The translations under genes were made by a program, and so were the position numbers. A stretch of 64,000 nt of DNA from contig NZ_CP046455.1 in NCBI RefSeq assembly GCF_009734425.1, forward strand, positions 2,852,001 through 2,916,000, in the 5' to 3' direction. Below are positions 54,510 through 64,000 of this stretch, one piece after another. The notes below the pieces were generated by a model, which saw nothing but the letters and a program-made list of their open reading frames with translations, was not told the origin of the DNA and made no database searches. Source of the DNA: Corynebacterium occultum. Lineage in GTDB: Bacteria; Actinomycetota; Actinomycetes; Mycobacteriales; Mycobacteriaceae. Position 1 is the first letter of the stretch, and each line of letters begins with the position of its first letter.

Positions 54510-55130
54510 CTAAGCGGAGGCCTGGAACACCTCAAGTTCATCTAGAAGTTCCCGGACACGACGCTCGACATCATCTGCGATCTCCCGGACCTTATCGATG
54601 GGCTGCCCCTCCGGGTCCGCGACATCCCAGGTGACATAGCGGTGACCCGGGACCCCCGGCACCCCATCCACGCCCATCAGCACCACCACATCAGAGGTGT
54701 GGACGGTGCGCGGAACAATGGTCTTCTGATAGAGCCCATCAGTGGAGATACCCCGCTCCCGCAGAACCTCCAGCACGGTCTCATCGATCCCGTGGGAAGG
54801 CTCCAGACCGACCGAGCGATGCAGGACCTCATTTCCCACCAGGTGACGGGTGATGGCGCTGGCAAGCTGGGAGCGGCCGGCGTTGCGACGACAGACGAAG
54901 AGCAGCTCCTTGCGGCGACGCGTCTCCAGCTGCTGCTCCGAGGCCATCTCCTCGAAACGCTCCGAGGCCTCACGCTCCACCATGACAGCCATGAAAGTGG
55001 AGATCCGGGCACCACTGACGTGCTCATCAATGATTTCATCAAGCACCCGGTCAATGGTCTCCGGTGCGAACATCAGACCGAAACGCCGATGCATATCCCT
55101 CCGAACCAGGGTGAATTGGTCATCATTCAT
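54510..55130 (-). CDS. Arsenate reductase / LMW protein-tyrosine-phosphatase
   Basis: A 206-residue protein with the three-helix N-domain (1-65) and a complete LMW-PTP/ArsC domain: catalytic C80 and R86 in LFVCRRNAGRSQ (C-X5-R), and Asp-Pro of the acid loop in WDVADP. Actinobacterial relatives act as mycothiol-dependent arsenate reductases or as tyrosine phosphatases; no arsenite pump or ArsR regulator is nearby. I start at ATG 55130, eight bases after AAAGGAG. Confidence 0.85.
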   Translation of the reverse strand: MNDDQFTLVRRDMHRRFGLMFAPETIDRVLDEIIDEHVSGARISTFMAVMVEREASERFEEMASEQQLETRRRKELLFVCRRNAGRSQLASAITRHLVGNEVLHRSVGLEPSHGIDETVLEVLRERGISTDGLYQKTIVPRTVHTSDVVVLMGVDGVPGVPGHRYVTWDVADPEGQPIDKVREIADDVERRVRELLDELEVFQASA

Positions 55131-55308
55131 CTTGCCCACTCCTTTCAATGGTCATCATGCAATGAGATGAGAAAACCTCATTGGCCAACAATGACAGAAA
55201 AGCCATCTTTGATACACGGCTTGTTTACCCACCGTTAACTTTACTCTTCGCCCGGGGGTTAAACAACAGATTTTCTCCCCGAGCATTGGCCGGGGAACAC
55301 CGAGGATG

Positions 55309-55352
55309 AAAAAGGGCGGGGAGGTGTGCCGCTGTGGCACACCTCCCCACCC
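55309..55352 (-). terminator. Terminator of glf
   Basis: GGGGAGGTGTGCC (55318-55330) pairs perfectly with 55336-55348, extended by GGG/CCC past a mismatch. AAAAA at 55309-55313 gives a T-run on the minus strand. Confidence 0.85.
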
Positions 55353-55380
55353 TTTCCCCGCGGCGTCGATAAGCGAAAAG

Positions 55381-56917
<1,537 letters not shown>

Positions 56918-59044
56918 GTGCAGCAACGACGACGCCTAAACGCGGTCAGCCAGCGCCCCGCGCTGGCGCTAGTCCTTTCCATCGTTCTGACCGCCGCAAC
57001 AGTGGTCGGTCTCAATGAGGGTGGAATCCTCCGGACCCAGGAAGCTGGTGTCTCACCGGTCTCCGCCTCCGAGGACAGCGTCCCGCTGAGCGCGGGTGAA
57101 AATGTTGTGGTTGAGGACGCCGCCATCGCCACCCAGGGTGGTGCCGGCGGTGGGGTCTCCCGCACGGTGAAGGAATTCACCCGCGAGGAGGCCTTCTCCA
57201 TGTTCGCCCTCACCTGGGAAGGTCAGCGCGATATCGCCTCCTACGTCCGCGCCGAGGGCGCCGACGGCACGTGGGGTCCGTGGTACGCGGCGGAACCCCT
57301 GGCAGAGATCAGCCCGACCGGTATGTCCGGTACTGATCTGATCTACGTGGAACCGACCAACAAGATCCAGGTCTCCATCTCCGGTGTCGACATCATCGGC
57401 GCCGAAGCCGGCGACACCCCAGCTGATGCGGCCCCCATTGAGGAAGCTCCCGTGGCAGAGGCCCCGGTCGAGCAGGCCCCGGCGGCAGAAGCACCGGTGG
57501 CCGAGGCCCCCGCCGCTGTTGAGCAGGCCCCGGTCGAGCAGTCCCCCGCCGCCGAGCAGTCCCCCGTGGAAGCTCCGGCCGCAGAAGCACCGGTGGGTGC
57601 GGGTACCGCACCGCTGCCCTCCAACTACGGTGATATCCAGCCGGTGGCCGAGGTTTCCGCCGCGGATGATATCCAGGCTGTCTTCATTGACGGCAACGCC
57701 GAAGAGGGTGGCATCGCCCTGGCCGCGGAGTCCGACTCCTACGGCATGCCCAATGTGATCTCCCGCGCAGGCTGGGGTGCGGATGAGTCCCTCCGATGCT
57801 CCTCCCCCACCATCGATGACCGCGTCTCCGCAATCACCATCCACCACACCGCAGGCTCCAACAACTACACCGAGGCCGAGTCCGCCGCCCAGATGCGCGG
57901 TTACTACCGCTACCATGCCGCCACCCTCGGCTGGTGCGATATCGGGTACCAGGCACTGGTGGACAAGTACGGCAATATCTTCGAGGGCCGCGCTGGCGGT
58001 CTGAACCGGGGTGTGCGTGGTGCCCATGCCGGTGGCTTCAACGAGAACACCTGGGCCATCTCCATGATGGGTGACTACTCCAATGTCTCCCCCTCCAATG
58101 CCACCATCCAGGCTGTGGGTGAGCTCGCCGGCTGGCGCTCCACCGCCGCCGATGCCGGATTCGATCCCCTGGGACATGACGTCCACTACTCCGAGGGCAC
58201 CAGCTACGCCAAGTACCCCTACGGTGCCGCGGTGAACCTGCCGAATATCTTCGCCCACCGCGATGTCGGCACCACCTCCTGCCCGGGTAACGCAGGCTAC
58301 GCCCAGATGGGTGCGATCCGTGATATCGCGAAGAACACCCACGACCAGATCCAGAGCGGCCTCGGTGCGGGGGAAACCTCCACCGAGACCACCTCTTCGG
58401 ACACCCCTGCACCCCTCGACCCGATCCCGGCTGATCCGGCGGTCCCGAATGATCCCGCCAACTCGCAGATCTCCAACCAGCTCTCCTCCATCGAGGGCCT
58501 GGACCTGGTCGGCCTGCTCAACGGTGACCAGGAGGCCATCATCGCCGCGGCCGGCACCATCGCGGTCGTCGCACTGTCCATCGCCCTCTCCCAGGGTGAT
58601 GTCGACGGTGTGGGCAACCTCGGCGAGGTGGAGGTCATCAACGGTCTGCAGCTCTCGCACATCCCGCCGCTGCTGGAGGGTGTTGTCTCACTCAGCGGAG
58701 ACAGTGAATTCTCCCAGCTGCTGCGCACCATCCTCGATGTCTTCGGACCCGTCCTCGGTGATTCCCGCAGCGGTGTCCAGTACGCAGAGGAGCGCAATGA
58801 CAACACCAACGTCAACTACGCCCTCTTCGAGAACGGCATCATGCTCTCCTCCGACCAGACCGGTGCCCACGCACTCTGGGGCGCGATCGGTGAGGCCTGG
58901 GCCGGCCAGGGCTATGACCTCGGCCCGTTGGGCCTGCCCACCAGCAATGAGTACGCCGCCGGCAACCTGACCCGCGTTGATTTCCAGAATGGCTACATCA
59001 CCTATGATCCGGCCACCAACGCAGTCGACATCCAGCTGAACTAG
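56918..59044 (+). CDS. N-acetylmuramoyl-L-alanine amidase (PGRP/Amidase_2) with LGFP repeat
   Basis: A 708-residue exported protein. After a signal (about 12-33) and a beta-rich domain come a Pro/Ala/Glu linker (about 170-235), the amidase domain (about 275-475) with zinc ligands in ITIHHTAG and AHRDVGTTSCPG, a second linker, and one or two LGFP-type wall-binding repeats at the end (YDLGPLGLPTSNEY). It cuts the stem peptide from peptidoglycan. The GTG start has GGGAG seven bases upstream. It shares the LGFP module with the mycolyltransferase at 39188. Confidence 0.9.
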   Translation: MQQRRRLNAVSQRPALALVLSIVLTAATVVGLNEGGILRTQEAGVSPVSASEDSVPLSAGENVVVEDAAIATQGGAGGGVSRTVKEFTREEAFSMFALTWEGQRDIASYVRAEGADGTWGPWYAAEPLAEISPTGMSGTDLIYVEPTNKIQVSISGVDIIGAEAGDTPADAAPIEEAPVAEAPVEQAPAAEAPVAEAPAAVEQAPVEQSPAAEQSPVEAPAAEAPVGAGTAPLPSNYGDIQPVAEVSAADDIQAVFIDGNAEEGGIALAAESDSYGMPNVISRAGWGADESLRCSSPTIDDRVSAITIHHTAGSNNYTEAESAAQMRGYYRYHAATLGWCDIGYQALVDKYGNIFEGRAGGLNRGVRGAHAGGFNENTWAISMMGDYSNVSPSNATIQAVGELAGWRSTAADAGFDPLGHDVHYSEGTSYAKYPYGAAVNLPNIFAHRDVGTTSCPGNAGYAQMGAIRDIAKNTHDQIQSGLGAGETSTETTSSDTPAPLDPIPADPAVPNDPANSQISNQLSSIEGLDLVGLLNGDQEAIIAAAGTIAVVALSIALSQGDVDGVGNLGEVEVINGLQLSHIPPLLEGVVSLSGDSEFSQLLRTILDVFGPVLGDSRSGVQYAEERNDNTNVNYALFENGIMLSSDQTGAHALWGAIGEAWAGQGYDLGPLGLPTSNEYAAGNLTRVDFQNGYITYDPATNAVDIQLN

Positions 59045-59060
59045 TACGAGAAAGACCCAG

Positions 59061-59095
59061 GCCCGCATCACCTCCCCCAAGGTGATGCGGGCTTT
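59061..59095 (+). terminator. Terminator of the amidase gene
   Basis: Perfect 12-base arms (59061-59072 and 59081-59092) followed by TTT. Confidence 0.8.
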
Positions 59096-59130
59096 CCCAT
59101 TCCCAGGGGAACAACGGGACAGTGGTGGCC

Positions 59131-60657
59131 TTATCGTTCCCAGTCGTAGCTGCGCTCCACCGCCCGGTTCCACTCGCTGTAGAGCCGCTCCCGTTCTGAC
59201 TCCCCCATCTCCGGCTGCCACGTGCGATCCACCCGGCATTTCTCGCTGAGTTCTTCCAGGGAAGTCCAGAATCCCACCCCGTAGCCGGCGGCGAAGGCGG
59301 CACCCAAGGCGGTGGTCTCGATATTTTTCGGCCGGGTGACCTCAGTGCCGAGAATATCGGCCTGGATCTGCATCGCCAGTTCATTGTTGACCATGCCACC
59401 GTCCACCCGTAGGGAGCTCAGATCCATCCCGGAGTCGGCGATCATCGCCTCCACCACCTCACGGGTCTGGAAGGCGGTCGCTTCCAGGGCGGCACGGCAG
59501 AGGTGGCGACGATCCGCGAAGCGGGTCAACCCGACGATGACCCCCCGGGCGTCGCTCCGCCAACGCGGCGCAAAGAGCCCGGAGAAGGCGGGGACGATAT
59601 AGACCCCACCATTGTCACCGGCCTCCCGCGCCAGCTTCTCGACGGCCGCGGAATTGGGGATGATGCCCAGATTATCGCGCAGCCACTGCACCAGGGAACC
59701 CCCGATCGCCACCGACCCCTCCAGGGCGTAGAGCGGTTCCTCCCCCTCGATCTGATAGCAGACGGTGCTCAGCAACCCATGCTCACTGAAATGGGGGCGG
59801 GAACCGGTGTTGAGCAGCAGGAAGAGGCCGGTGCCATAGGTGTTCTTGGCGCTGCCCTCATGGAAACAACCCTGGCCGAACATCGCGGACTGCTGATCGC
59901 CCAACACCCCTCGCAGCGGCACATCATGGAGGACACCACGTTCCCGGACCACCCCGAAATCACCGATGGAGGCCCGGATCTCCGGCAGGATCTGCAACGG
60001 CACCCCAACCTCCCGGCAGAGTTCCTCATCCCACTGCCCGGTACGCAGATCCATCAGCAGGGTGCGGGAGGCGTTGGTGATATCGGTCAGGTGCAGGGCC
60101 GGTTCCCCGCGGTCGCCCTCATGCCCACCGGTCATGTTCCAGATCAGCCAGGTGTCGATGGTGCCGGCGAGTAACTCACCGCGTTCCGCCCGGTCCCGGG
60201 CACCGTCCACATGATCGAGGATCCAGGCGATCTTCGGCCCCGCCGGGTAGGAGTTGATCAGCAGCCCGGTACGCCGCTGCCAACGCCGAATACCCTCCTC
60301 CCCCGCCAGTTTTTGACATAGTTCGGCGGTGCGGGTGTCCTGCCAGACAATGGCGTTGTAGATCGGCTCCCCGGTGGCCCGGTCCCAGACCACCGTGGTT
60401 TCCCGCTGGTTGGTCAATCCCAGGGCGGCGATGTCATCGGCGCTGAGATCCACATCGGACATGGCGATGGACATGGCGCGTCGGGTGTTGTCCCAGATCT
60501 CCATCGGGTCATGTTCCACCCAGCCCTGCCGCGGCATGATCTGACGGTGCTCGAATTGGGCGGAACTGATCACCTGTCCCTCATGGTTGATGATCACACA
60601 GCGCGTGGAGGTGGTGCCCTGGTCAATGGCCGCGATGAAAGTACCGGAGGAAGTCAC
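59131..60657 (-). CDS. glpK: Glycerol kinase
   Basis: A 508-residue FGGY kinase making glycerol-3-phosphate. Signatures: [12 protein letters not shown] at the N-terminus, [14 protein letters not shown], and the FGGY region [19 protein letters not shown] start at GTG 60657; the frame remains open upstream but only this start gives the family length. GAGAG lies about 11 bases before it. It converges on the amidase gene and lies in the order glpK, HAD phosphatase, acyltransferase known from C. glutamicum. Confidence 0.96.
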   Translation of the reverse strand: MTSSGTFIAAIDQGTTSTRCVIINHEGQVISSAQFEHRQIMPRQGWVEHDPMEIWDNTRRAMSIAMSDVDLSADDIAALGLTNQRETTVVWDRATGEPIYNAIVWQDTRTAELCQKLAGEEGIRRWQRRTGLLINSYPAGPKIAWILDHVDGARDRAERGELLAGTIDTWLIWNMTGGHEGDRGEPALHLTDITNASRTLLMDLRTGQWDEELCREVGVPLQILPEIRASIGDFGVVRERGVLHDVPLRGVLGDQQSAMFGQGCFHEGSAKNTYGTGLFLLLNTGSRPHFSEHGLLSTVCYQIEGEEPLYALEGSVAIGGSLVQWLRDNLGIIPNSAAVEKLAREAGDNGGVYIVPAFSGLFAPRWRSDARGVIVGLTRFADRRHLCRAALEATAFQTREVVEAMIADSGMDLSSLRVDGGMVNNELAMQIQADILGTEVTRPKNIETTALGAAFAAGYGVGFWTSLEELSEKCRVDRTWQPEMGESERERLYSEWNRAVERSYDWER

Positions 60658-60709
60658 ATCTGAAATTCTCTCATGTTCCCCAGCTCCCTGGGGATAAAGA
60701 TCAGCAGAC

Positions 60710-61537
60710 TCAGAACCAGCGTTCCAGCACCTGGGCCACGCCACCCTCATCATTGGTGCCGGTGACATGGTCCGCCGCGGCCTTGACCTCGGGGCGGGCA
60801 TTGCCCATGGCCACCCCGAGTCCGGCCCACTCCAGCATCTCAATGTCATTGGGCATGTCCCCGAAGCAGACAATCTCGGCCTGCGGAACCTCATAGTATT
60901 CGCCGAGTAATTCCACCCCCAGTGCCTTGGTCACCCCGGGTGCGGCCACCTCCAGTAGTCCTTCCGGCATGGAGAAGGTCACATGTGCCTGGCTGCGATC
61001 AATCATGGGGCTGACCAGTTCATACATCTGTGCCGCACTGAGGTTCTCATTGCGCAGCAGCAGCTTCACCGAGGACTCCGCCAAAATGGCGGTCTCCTCC
61101 TCGATGTTGAAGGGCCCACCCTCCCAGGCGGGCATATAGTCCGGGGCGGCGGCGAAGTACTCCTCGGGGCAGCCGAAGGCGGTGTCGCCACAGCGTTCCA
61201 CGGCGATGCCGACCCCGCCGAACTCGGCCAGGGCTTCATTGGCGACCTCCACCACCGCGGACATCACCTGTGGGTCCAGCAGGTGGGAGCGCAGCACCCG
61301 ATCCGAGGCGGAGTCATAGATGACGGCACCGTTGGCGCAGACGCAGACCGGGCGGACCGGCAGCTGCTCCAGGACAGGTGCCAACCAACGGTGGGGTCTC
61401 CCCGTGGCCAGGGTCAGGTGGGCACCGGTGCCACCAAGTCGGGTGATCACCTCCCGGAGACGTGGGATCACACGGTCCTGCGAGTTCAACAAGGTTCCGT
61501 CGATATCACTCGCCACTAGCCTCGGGGCGGTATCCAC
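60710..61537 (-). CDS. Cof-type HAD phosphatase
   Basis: A 275-residue HAD-superfamily hydrolase with the nucleophile motif SDIDGTLL, a type IIB cap, and the end motif [24 protein letters not shown]. Substrates of this group are sugar or cofactor phosphates; the true one is unknown. The GTG start has AAGGA eight bases upstream. It is two bases from the stop of the acyltransferase, so they are cotranscribed. Confidence 0.92.
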   Translation of the reverse strand: MDTAPRLVASDIDGTLLNSQDRVIPRLREVITRLGGTGAHLTLATGRPHRWLAPVLEQLPVRPVCVCANGAVIYDSASDRVLRSHLLDPQVMSAVVEVANEALAEFGGVGIAVERCGDTAFGCPEEYFAAAPDYMPAWEGGPFNIEEETAILAESSVKLLLRNENLSAAQMYELVSPMIDRSQAHVTFSMPEGLLEVAAPGVTKALGVELLGEYYEVPQAEIVCFGDMPNDIEMLEWAGLGVAMGNARPEVKAAADHVTGTNDEGGVAQVLERWF

Positions 61538-61539
61538 CT

Positions 61540-62547
61540 TCAGTTCCTTCCTGACAATCCTCTGAAAAGGCCCCGGATTTTTGTGGCCACCCCGGTGATG
61601 GAACGTTTGGCGGTGGCGGGCAGGGAACTGCCGTCCTCGCCGCGTAACGCGGCGTCGCCACGCGCATTCAGTTTCGCCGCTTCCCGGGATTCCTTCGCGG
61701 CCAGCTTCGCTTCCTTGGCGGCCTTCTTGCGGGCCTTGTCCTCGGTGTCGATGCGGTGTGCCTCTTCCAGGCTCGGCGCGGTGCCCCCCAGGGATTCCGG
61801 CATCCAGTACAACCCCTCGGGGAAGGGACCGTACTCCGCCGCATAGTCGCCGCGCACCTGATCCATCAGCTCCACCAGGGCGGTGTGCAGGCGTTCGGTG
61901 GCGGTGGCCGGATCACCATAGGGATCCACGGGTTCACCCAGGCGGATGTACACCGGGGTGTTGGTGCGGCCCAGTCGCTTGGGGTGCTCCTTGGTCCAGA
62001 TCTGCTGCCCACCCCAGATCACCATGGGGATCAGCGGAACATCGGCCTGCGCGGCAATGCGTGCCGCACCGGTCTTGAGTTCCTTGATCTCGAAGCTGCG
62101 GGAGATGGTGGCCTCCGGGAAGATGCCCACGATCTGCCCCTGTTCCAGGCGGTGGACGGCCTCCTCCAGGGAGCCCCGTCCGGAGGAACGGTCCACGGAG
62201 ACGTGGTCCATGCGGCGCATCAGATTGCCGATCACCGGCATCTCGAAGATCTCCTTCTTCGCCATGAAACGCACCAGCCGCTTGCCGCGCACATTGCCCG
62301 GCACCTCACCGAAGATGAAGTCGTAGTAGCCGGTGTGGTTCATCGCCAGCAGCGCACCCCCCTCGGTGGGCAGGTGTTCCGCACCGAAGACGGTAATCTT
62401 GATGCCCTGGGCCCGCATCAGGCCCTTGAGCGCCCTGATCATGAAGCCGTTGTAGAAGCTCTCTTTGCTCTCGACGGGGTGGTCGGGCACCTCCGGGAGG
62501 TCCGCAGGCACCCGGAACATGCCGCCGCGGGTGGTGTATTCAGTCAT
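61540..62547 (-). CDS. PlsC-type acyltransferase
   Basis: A 335-residue 1-acylglycerol-3-phosphate acyltransferase family member. The catalytic H-X4-D lies in MNHTGYYDF and the acceptor-binding motif in FPEATISRS (Ala in place of the usual Gly). A C-terminal tail rich in Ala, Lys and Glu (about 265-335) is unusual and likely disordered. It precedes serS by nine bases on the same strand. With the HAD gene and glpK it fits a glycerolipid theme. Confidence 0.9.
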   Translation of the reverse strand: MTEYTTRGGMFRVPADLPEVPDHPVESKESFYNGFMIRALKGLMRAQGIKITVFGAEHLPTEGGALLAMNHTGYYDFIFGEVPGNVRGKRLVRFMAKKEIFEMPVIGNLMRRMDHVSVDRSSGRGSLEEAVHRLEQGQIVGIFPEATISRSFEIKELKTGAARIAAQADVPLIPMVIWGGQQIWTKEHPKRLGRTNTPVYIRLGEPVDPYGDPATATERLHTALVELMDQVRGDYAAEYGPFPEGLYWMPESLGGTAPSLEEAHRIDTEDKARKKAAKEAKLAAKESREAAKLNARGDAALRGEDGSSLPATAKRSITGVATKIRGLFRGLSGRN

Positions 62548-62556
62548 CAGCGCGAC

Positions 62557-63816
62557 CTACTTCACCGGTTCCAGCACGTCCTTGCCCAGGAAGGGGCGCA
62601 GGGCTTCGGGCACGATGACGGAACCATCGGCCTGCTGGTTGTTCTCCAGGATGGCGACCAGCCAGCGGGTGGTTGCCAGGGTGCCGTTGAGGGTGGCGGC
62701 GGTCTGCGGCTTGCCGTTCTCATCCCGGTAGCGGGTGTTCAGGCGGCGGCCCTGGAAGGTGGTGCAGTTCGAGGTGGAGGTCAGCTCACGGTAGGTCCCC
62801 TGGGTGGGGACCCAGGCCTCGGTGTCGAACTTACGGGCGGCGGAGGAACCGAGGTCACCACCGGCGACATCGATGATGCGGTAGGGCACCTCGACGGCGG
62901 CGAGCATCTCGCGTTCCATGTTCAGCAGGGCCTGGTGCTGGGCGGCGGCCTCCTCCGGCTTGCAGTAGACGAACATCTCCAGCTTGTCGAACTGGTGGAC
63001 GCGCAGGATACCGCGGGTGTCCTTGCCGTAGGAGCCGGCCTCCCGGCGGAAGCAGGAGGACCAGCCGGTGTACTTCATCGGCCCATCGGAGAGGTCGATG
63101 ATCTCGTCCTTGTGGTAGCCGGCCAGGGCCACCTCGGAGGTGCCCACCAGGTAGAGCTCATCGCGTTCGAGGTAGTAGACCTCATCGGCGTGCTCCCCCA
63201 GGAAGCCGGTGCCCTGCATGATCTCCGGGCGGACCAGCACCGGGGGGATCATCAGCTGAAAACCGGCCGCGCGGGCCTTCTGTGCGGCGAGCACCATCAT
63301 GCCCAGCTGGAGGAAGGCGCCGTCACCGGTGAGATAGTAGAAGCGGGCCCCACCAACCTTGGTGCCACGCTTCATGTCGATCAGGCCGAGGGACTCCCCG
63401 AGCTCCAGGTGGTCCTTGGGCTCAAAGTCGAACTTGGTGGGTTCACCGACGTGCTCGAGGACCACGAAATCATCCTCGCCACCGGCGGGCGCACCCTCGA
63501 CCACGTTGTTCAGCTTCAGCTGCAGCTCCTGGACTGCCTGCTCAGCTGCGGCCTGGGTCTCCTCGGCCGCCTTGACCTTGGCCTTGAGTTCATTGGAGCC
63601 CTCGAGCAGGGCGGGGCGCTCCTCGGGGGCGGCCTGGCCGATCTTCTTGCCGAAGGCCTTATGCTCGGCGCGCAGGTCATCTGCGGCCTTGATCGCCTCG
63701 CGACGGGACTCGTCGGCGGAAATCAGCTGGTCCACCAGCTGCGGATCTTCGCCACGGGTTTCCTGGGAAGCACGGACGATGTCGGGGTTCTCGCGGAGGA
63801 ATTTAAGATCAATCAC
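62557..63816 (-). CDS. serS: Seryl-tRNA synthetase
   Basis: A 419-residue class II synthetase. The N-terminal coiled coil (about 30-105) binds tRNA; motif 2 is [21 protein letters not shown] and motif 3 lies in [19 protein letters not shown] start at GTG 63816, which begins [12 protein letters not shown] as in other SerS. AGG lies nine bases upstream, and TAGGCT seven bases upstream could be a -10 for a leaderless transcript. The gene heads serS, acyltransferase, HAD, glpK on one strand. Confidence 0.96.
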   Translation of the reverse strand: MIDLKFLRENPDIVRASQETRGEDPQLVDQLISADESRREAIKAADDLRAEHKAFGKKIGQAAPEERPALLEGSNELKAKVKAAEETQAAAEQAVQELQLKLNNVVEGAPAGGEDDFVVLEHVGEPTKFDFEPKDHLELGESLGLIDMKRGTKVGGARFYYLTGDGAFLQLGMMVLAAQKARAAGFQLMIPPVLVRPEIMQGTGFLGEHADEVYYLERDELYLVGTSEVALAGYHKDEIIDLSDGPMKYTGWSSCFRREAGSYGKDTRGILRVHQFDKLEMFVYCKPEEAAAQHQALLNMEREMLAAVEVPYRIIDVAGGDLGSSAARKFDTEAWVPTQGTYRELTSTSNCTTFQGRRLNTRYRDENGKPQTAATLNGTLATTRWLVAILENNQQADGSVIVPEALRPFLGKDVLEPVK

Positions 63817-63963
63817 ATCCTGCAGCCTACCGCGCGAGACCATCCCCTGTCCTGCAGGCCCGCCCACGCTTATCGACGCCCCACCCCTTCCGTAGCGTCC
63901 CCACCCCTCCCCCGGGTCAGGGAGGGGGCGGGGTGGGGCATCCTCACGCACCAAAAACCTAGA

Positions 63964-63988
63964 CTGGTAATAACCAGCGGGCTATCAT
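63964..63988 (+). promoter_or_regulatory. Promoter with CTGGT-N4-ACCAG operator
   Basis: TAGACT (63960-63965), a 17-base spacer and TATCAT (63983-63988) form a plus-strand promoter. The perfect 14-base inverted repeat CTGGT-AATA-ACCAG (63964-63977) sits between the two elements, the type of site bound by FadR/GntR regulators. Confidence 0.5.
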
Positions 63989-63994
63989 GGGTCC

Positions 63995-64000
63995 ATGCCC
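63995..64000 (+). CDS. Start of divergent gene (truncated)
   Basis: An ATG six bases after the -10 would be a leaderless start; only two codons are in the window. In C. glutamicum a GntR-type regulator gene (farR) lies here divergent from serS, by memory. The product cannot be read from this sequence. Confidence 0.3.

Noticed and set aside
57420..57610. Repeated GCC/CCG/GAG pattern resembling tandem repeats
   Set aside because: It encodes the Pro/Ala/Glu/Gln linker of the amidase; units are irregular and it is neither a CRISPR nor a minisatellite.

Overview
The window is chromosomal DNA from a high-GC, mycolic-acid-containing actinobacterium, almost certainly a Corynebacterium. A Pks13 / FadD32 / AccD3 mycolate condensation set, two corynomycolyltransferases (one with C-terminal LGFP repeats), the arabinogalactan enzymes AftB, UbiA, GlfT2 and Glf, and an MmpL3-type exporter lie together in the order I recall for C. 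glutamicum and, in part, for M. tuberculosis. The species cannot be fixed from the sequence alone. I see no tRNA, rRNA, CRISPR array, transposase or integrase.

Layout. (1) 1-9.7 kb: pckG, two unknown genes, then a plus-strand block of trmB, a NYN-domain gene, the MmpL exporter, a flippase-like membrane protein and a DUF3054 protein. (2) 9.8-10.1 kb: a nested hairpin and a 29-codon gene with its own ribosome site and terminator. (3) 10.2-28.4 kb: a Wzx/Wzy-type exopolysaccharide locus. It holds two PslG-like glycoside hydrolases, an initiating polyprenyl-phosphate sugar transferase, four GT4 domains (one fused to an acyltransferase), a Wzz-like co-polymerase, a Wzy-like polymerase, a polysaccharide deacetylase, a Wzx flippase and three CelD/BcsL-type acyltransferase domains. 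Long AT-rich intergenic stretches carry recurring C4-N7/8-G4 palindromes. (4) 28.9-43.1 kb: accD3, pks13, fadD32, a cutinase-like lipase, a DUF732 lipoprotein, the LGFP mycolyltransferase and a second mycolyltransferase. (5) 43.3-49.0 kb: aftB, ubiA, a PAP2 phosphatase and glfT2 (arabinogalactan). (6) 49.4-55.1 kb: a less conserved block with a DUF5129-like secreted protein, three relatives of an arsenate-reductase/LMW-phosphatase family (one complete, one without catalytic residues, one N-domain only), mgtE and a second PAP2 protein. (7) 55.4-64 kb: glf, an LGFP-type amidase, glpK, a HAD phosphatase, a PlsC acyltransferase, serS and the first bases of a divergent gene.

How it fits together. 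Regions 1, 4, 5 and 7 make, export and attach the mycomembrane and the galactan/arabinan that carries it. The polysaccharide locus sits between the exporter block and the condensation block. Its genes suffice in outline for a lipid-linked repeat unit to be started, extended, flipped, polymerised, acylated or deacetylated, and trimmed. The main eight-gene operon (26862 down to 17473) is tightly packed and follows a good TATAAT element. The most unusual items are the GT4-acyltransferase fusion, a 277-bp near-identical repeat shared by two acyltransferase genes, the shared palindromes, the 29-residue gene and the degenerate phosphatase family.
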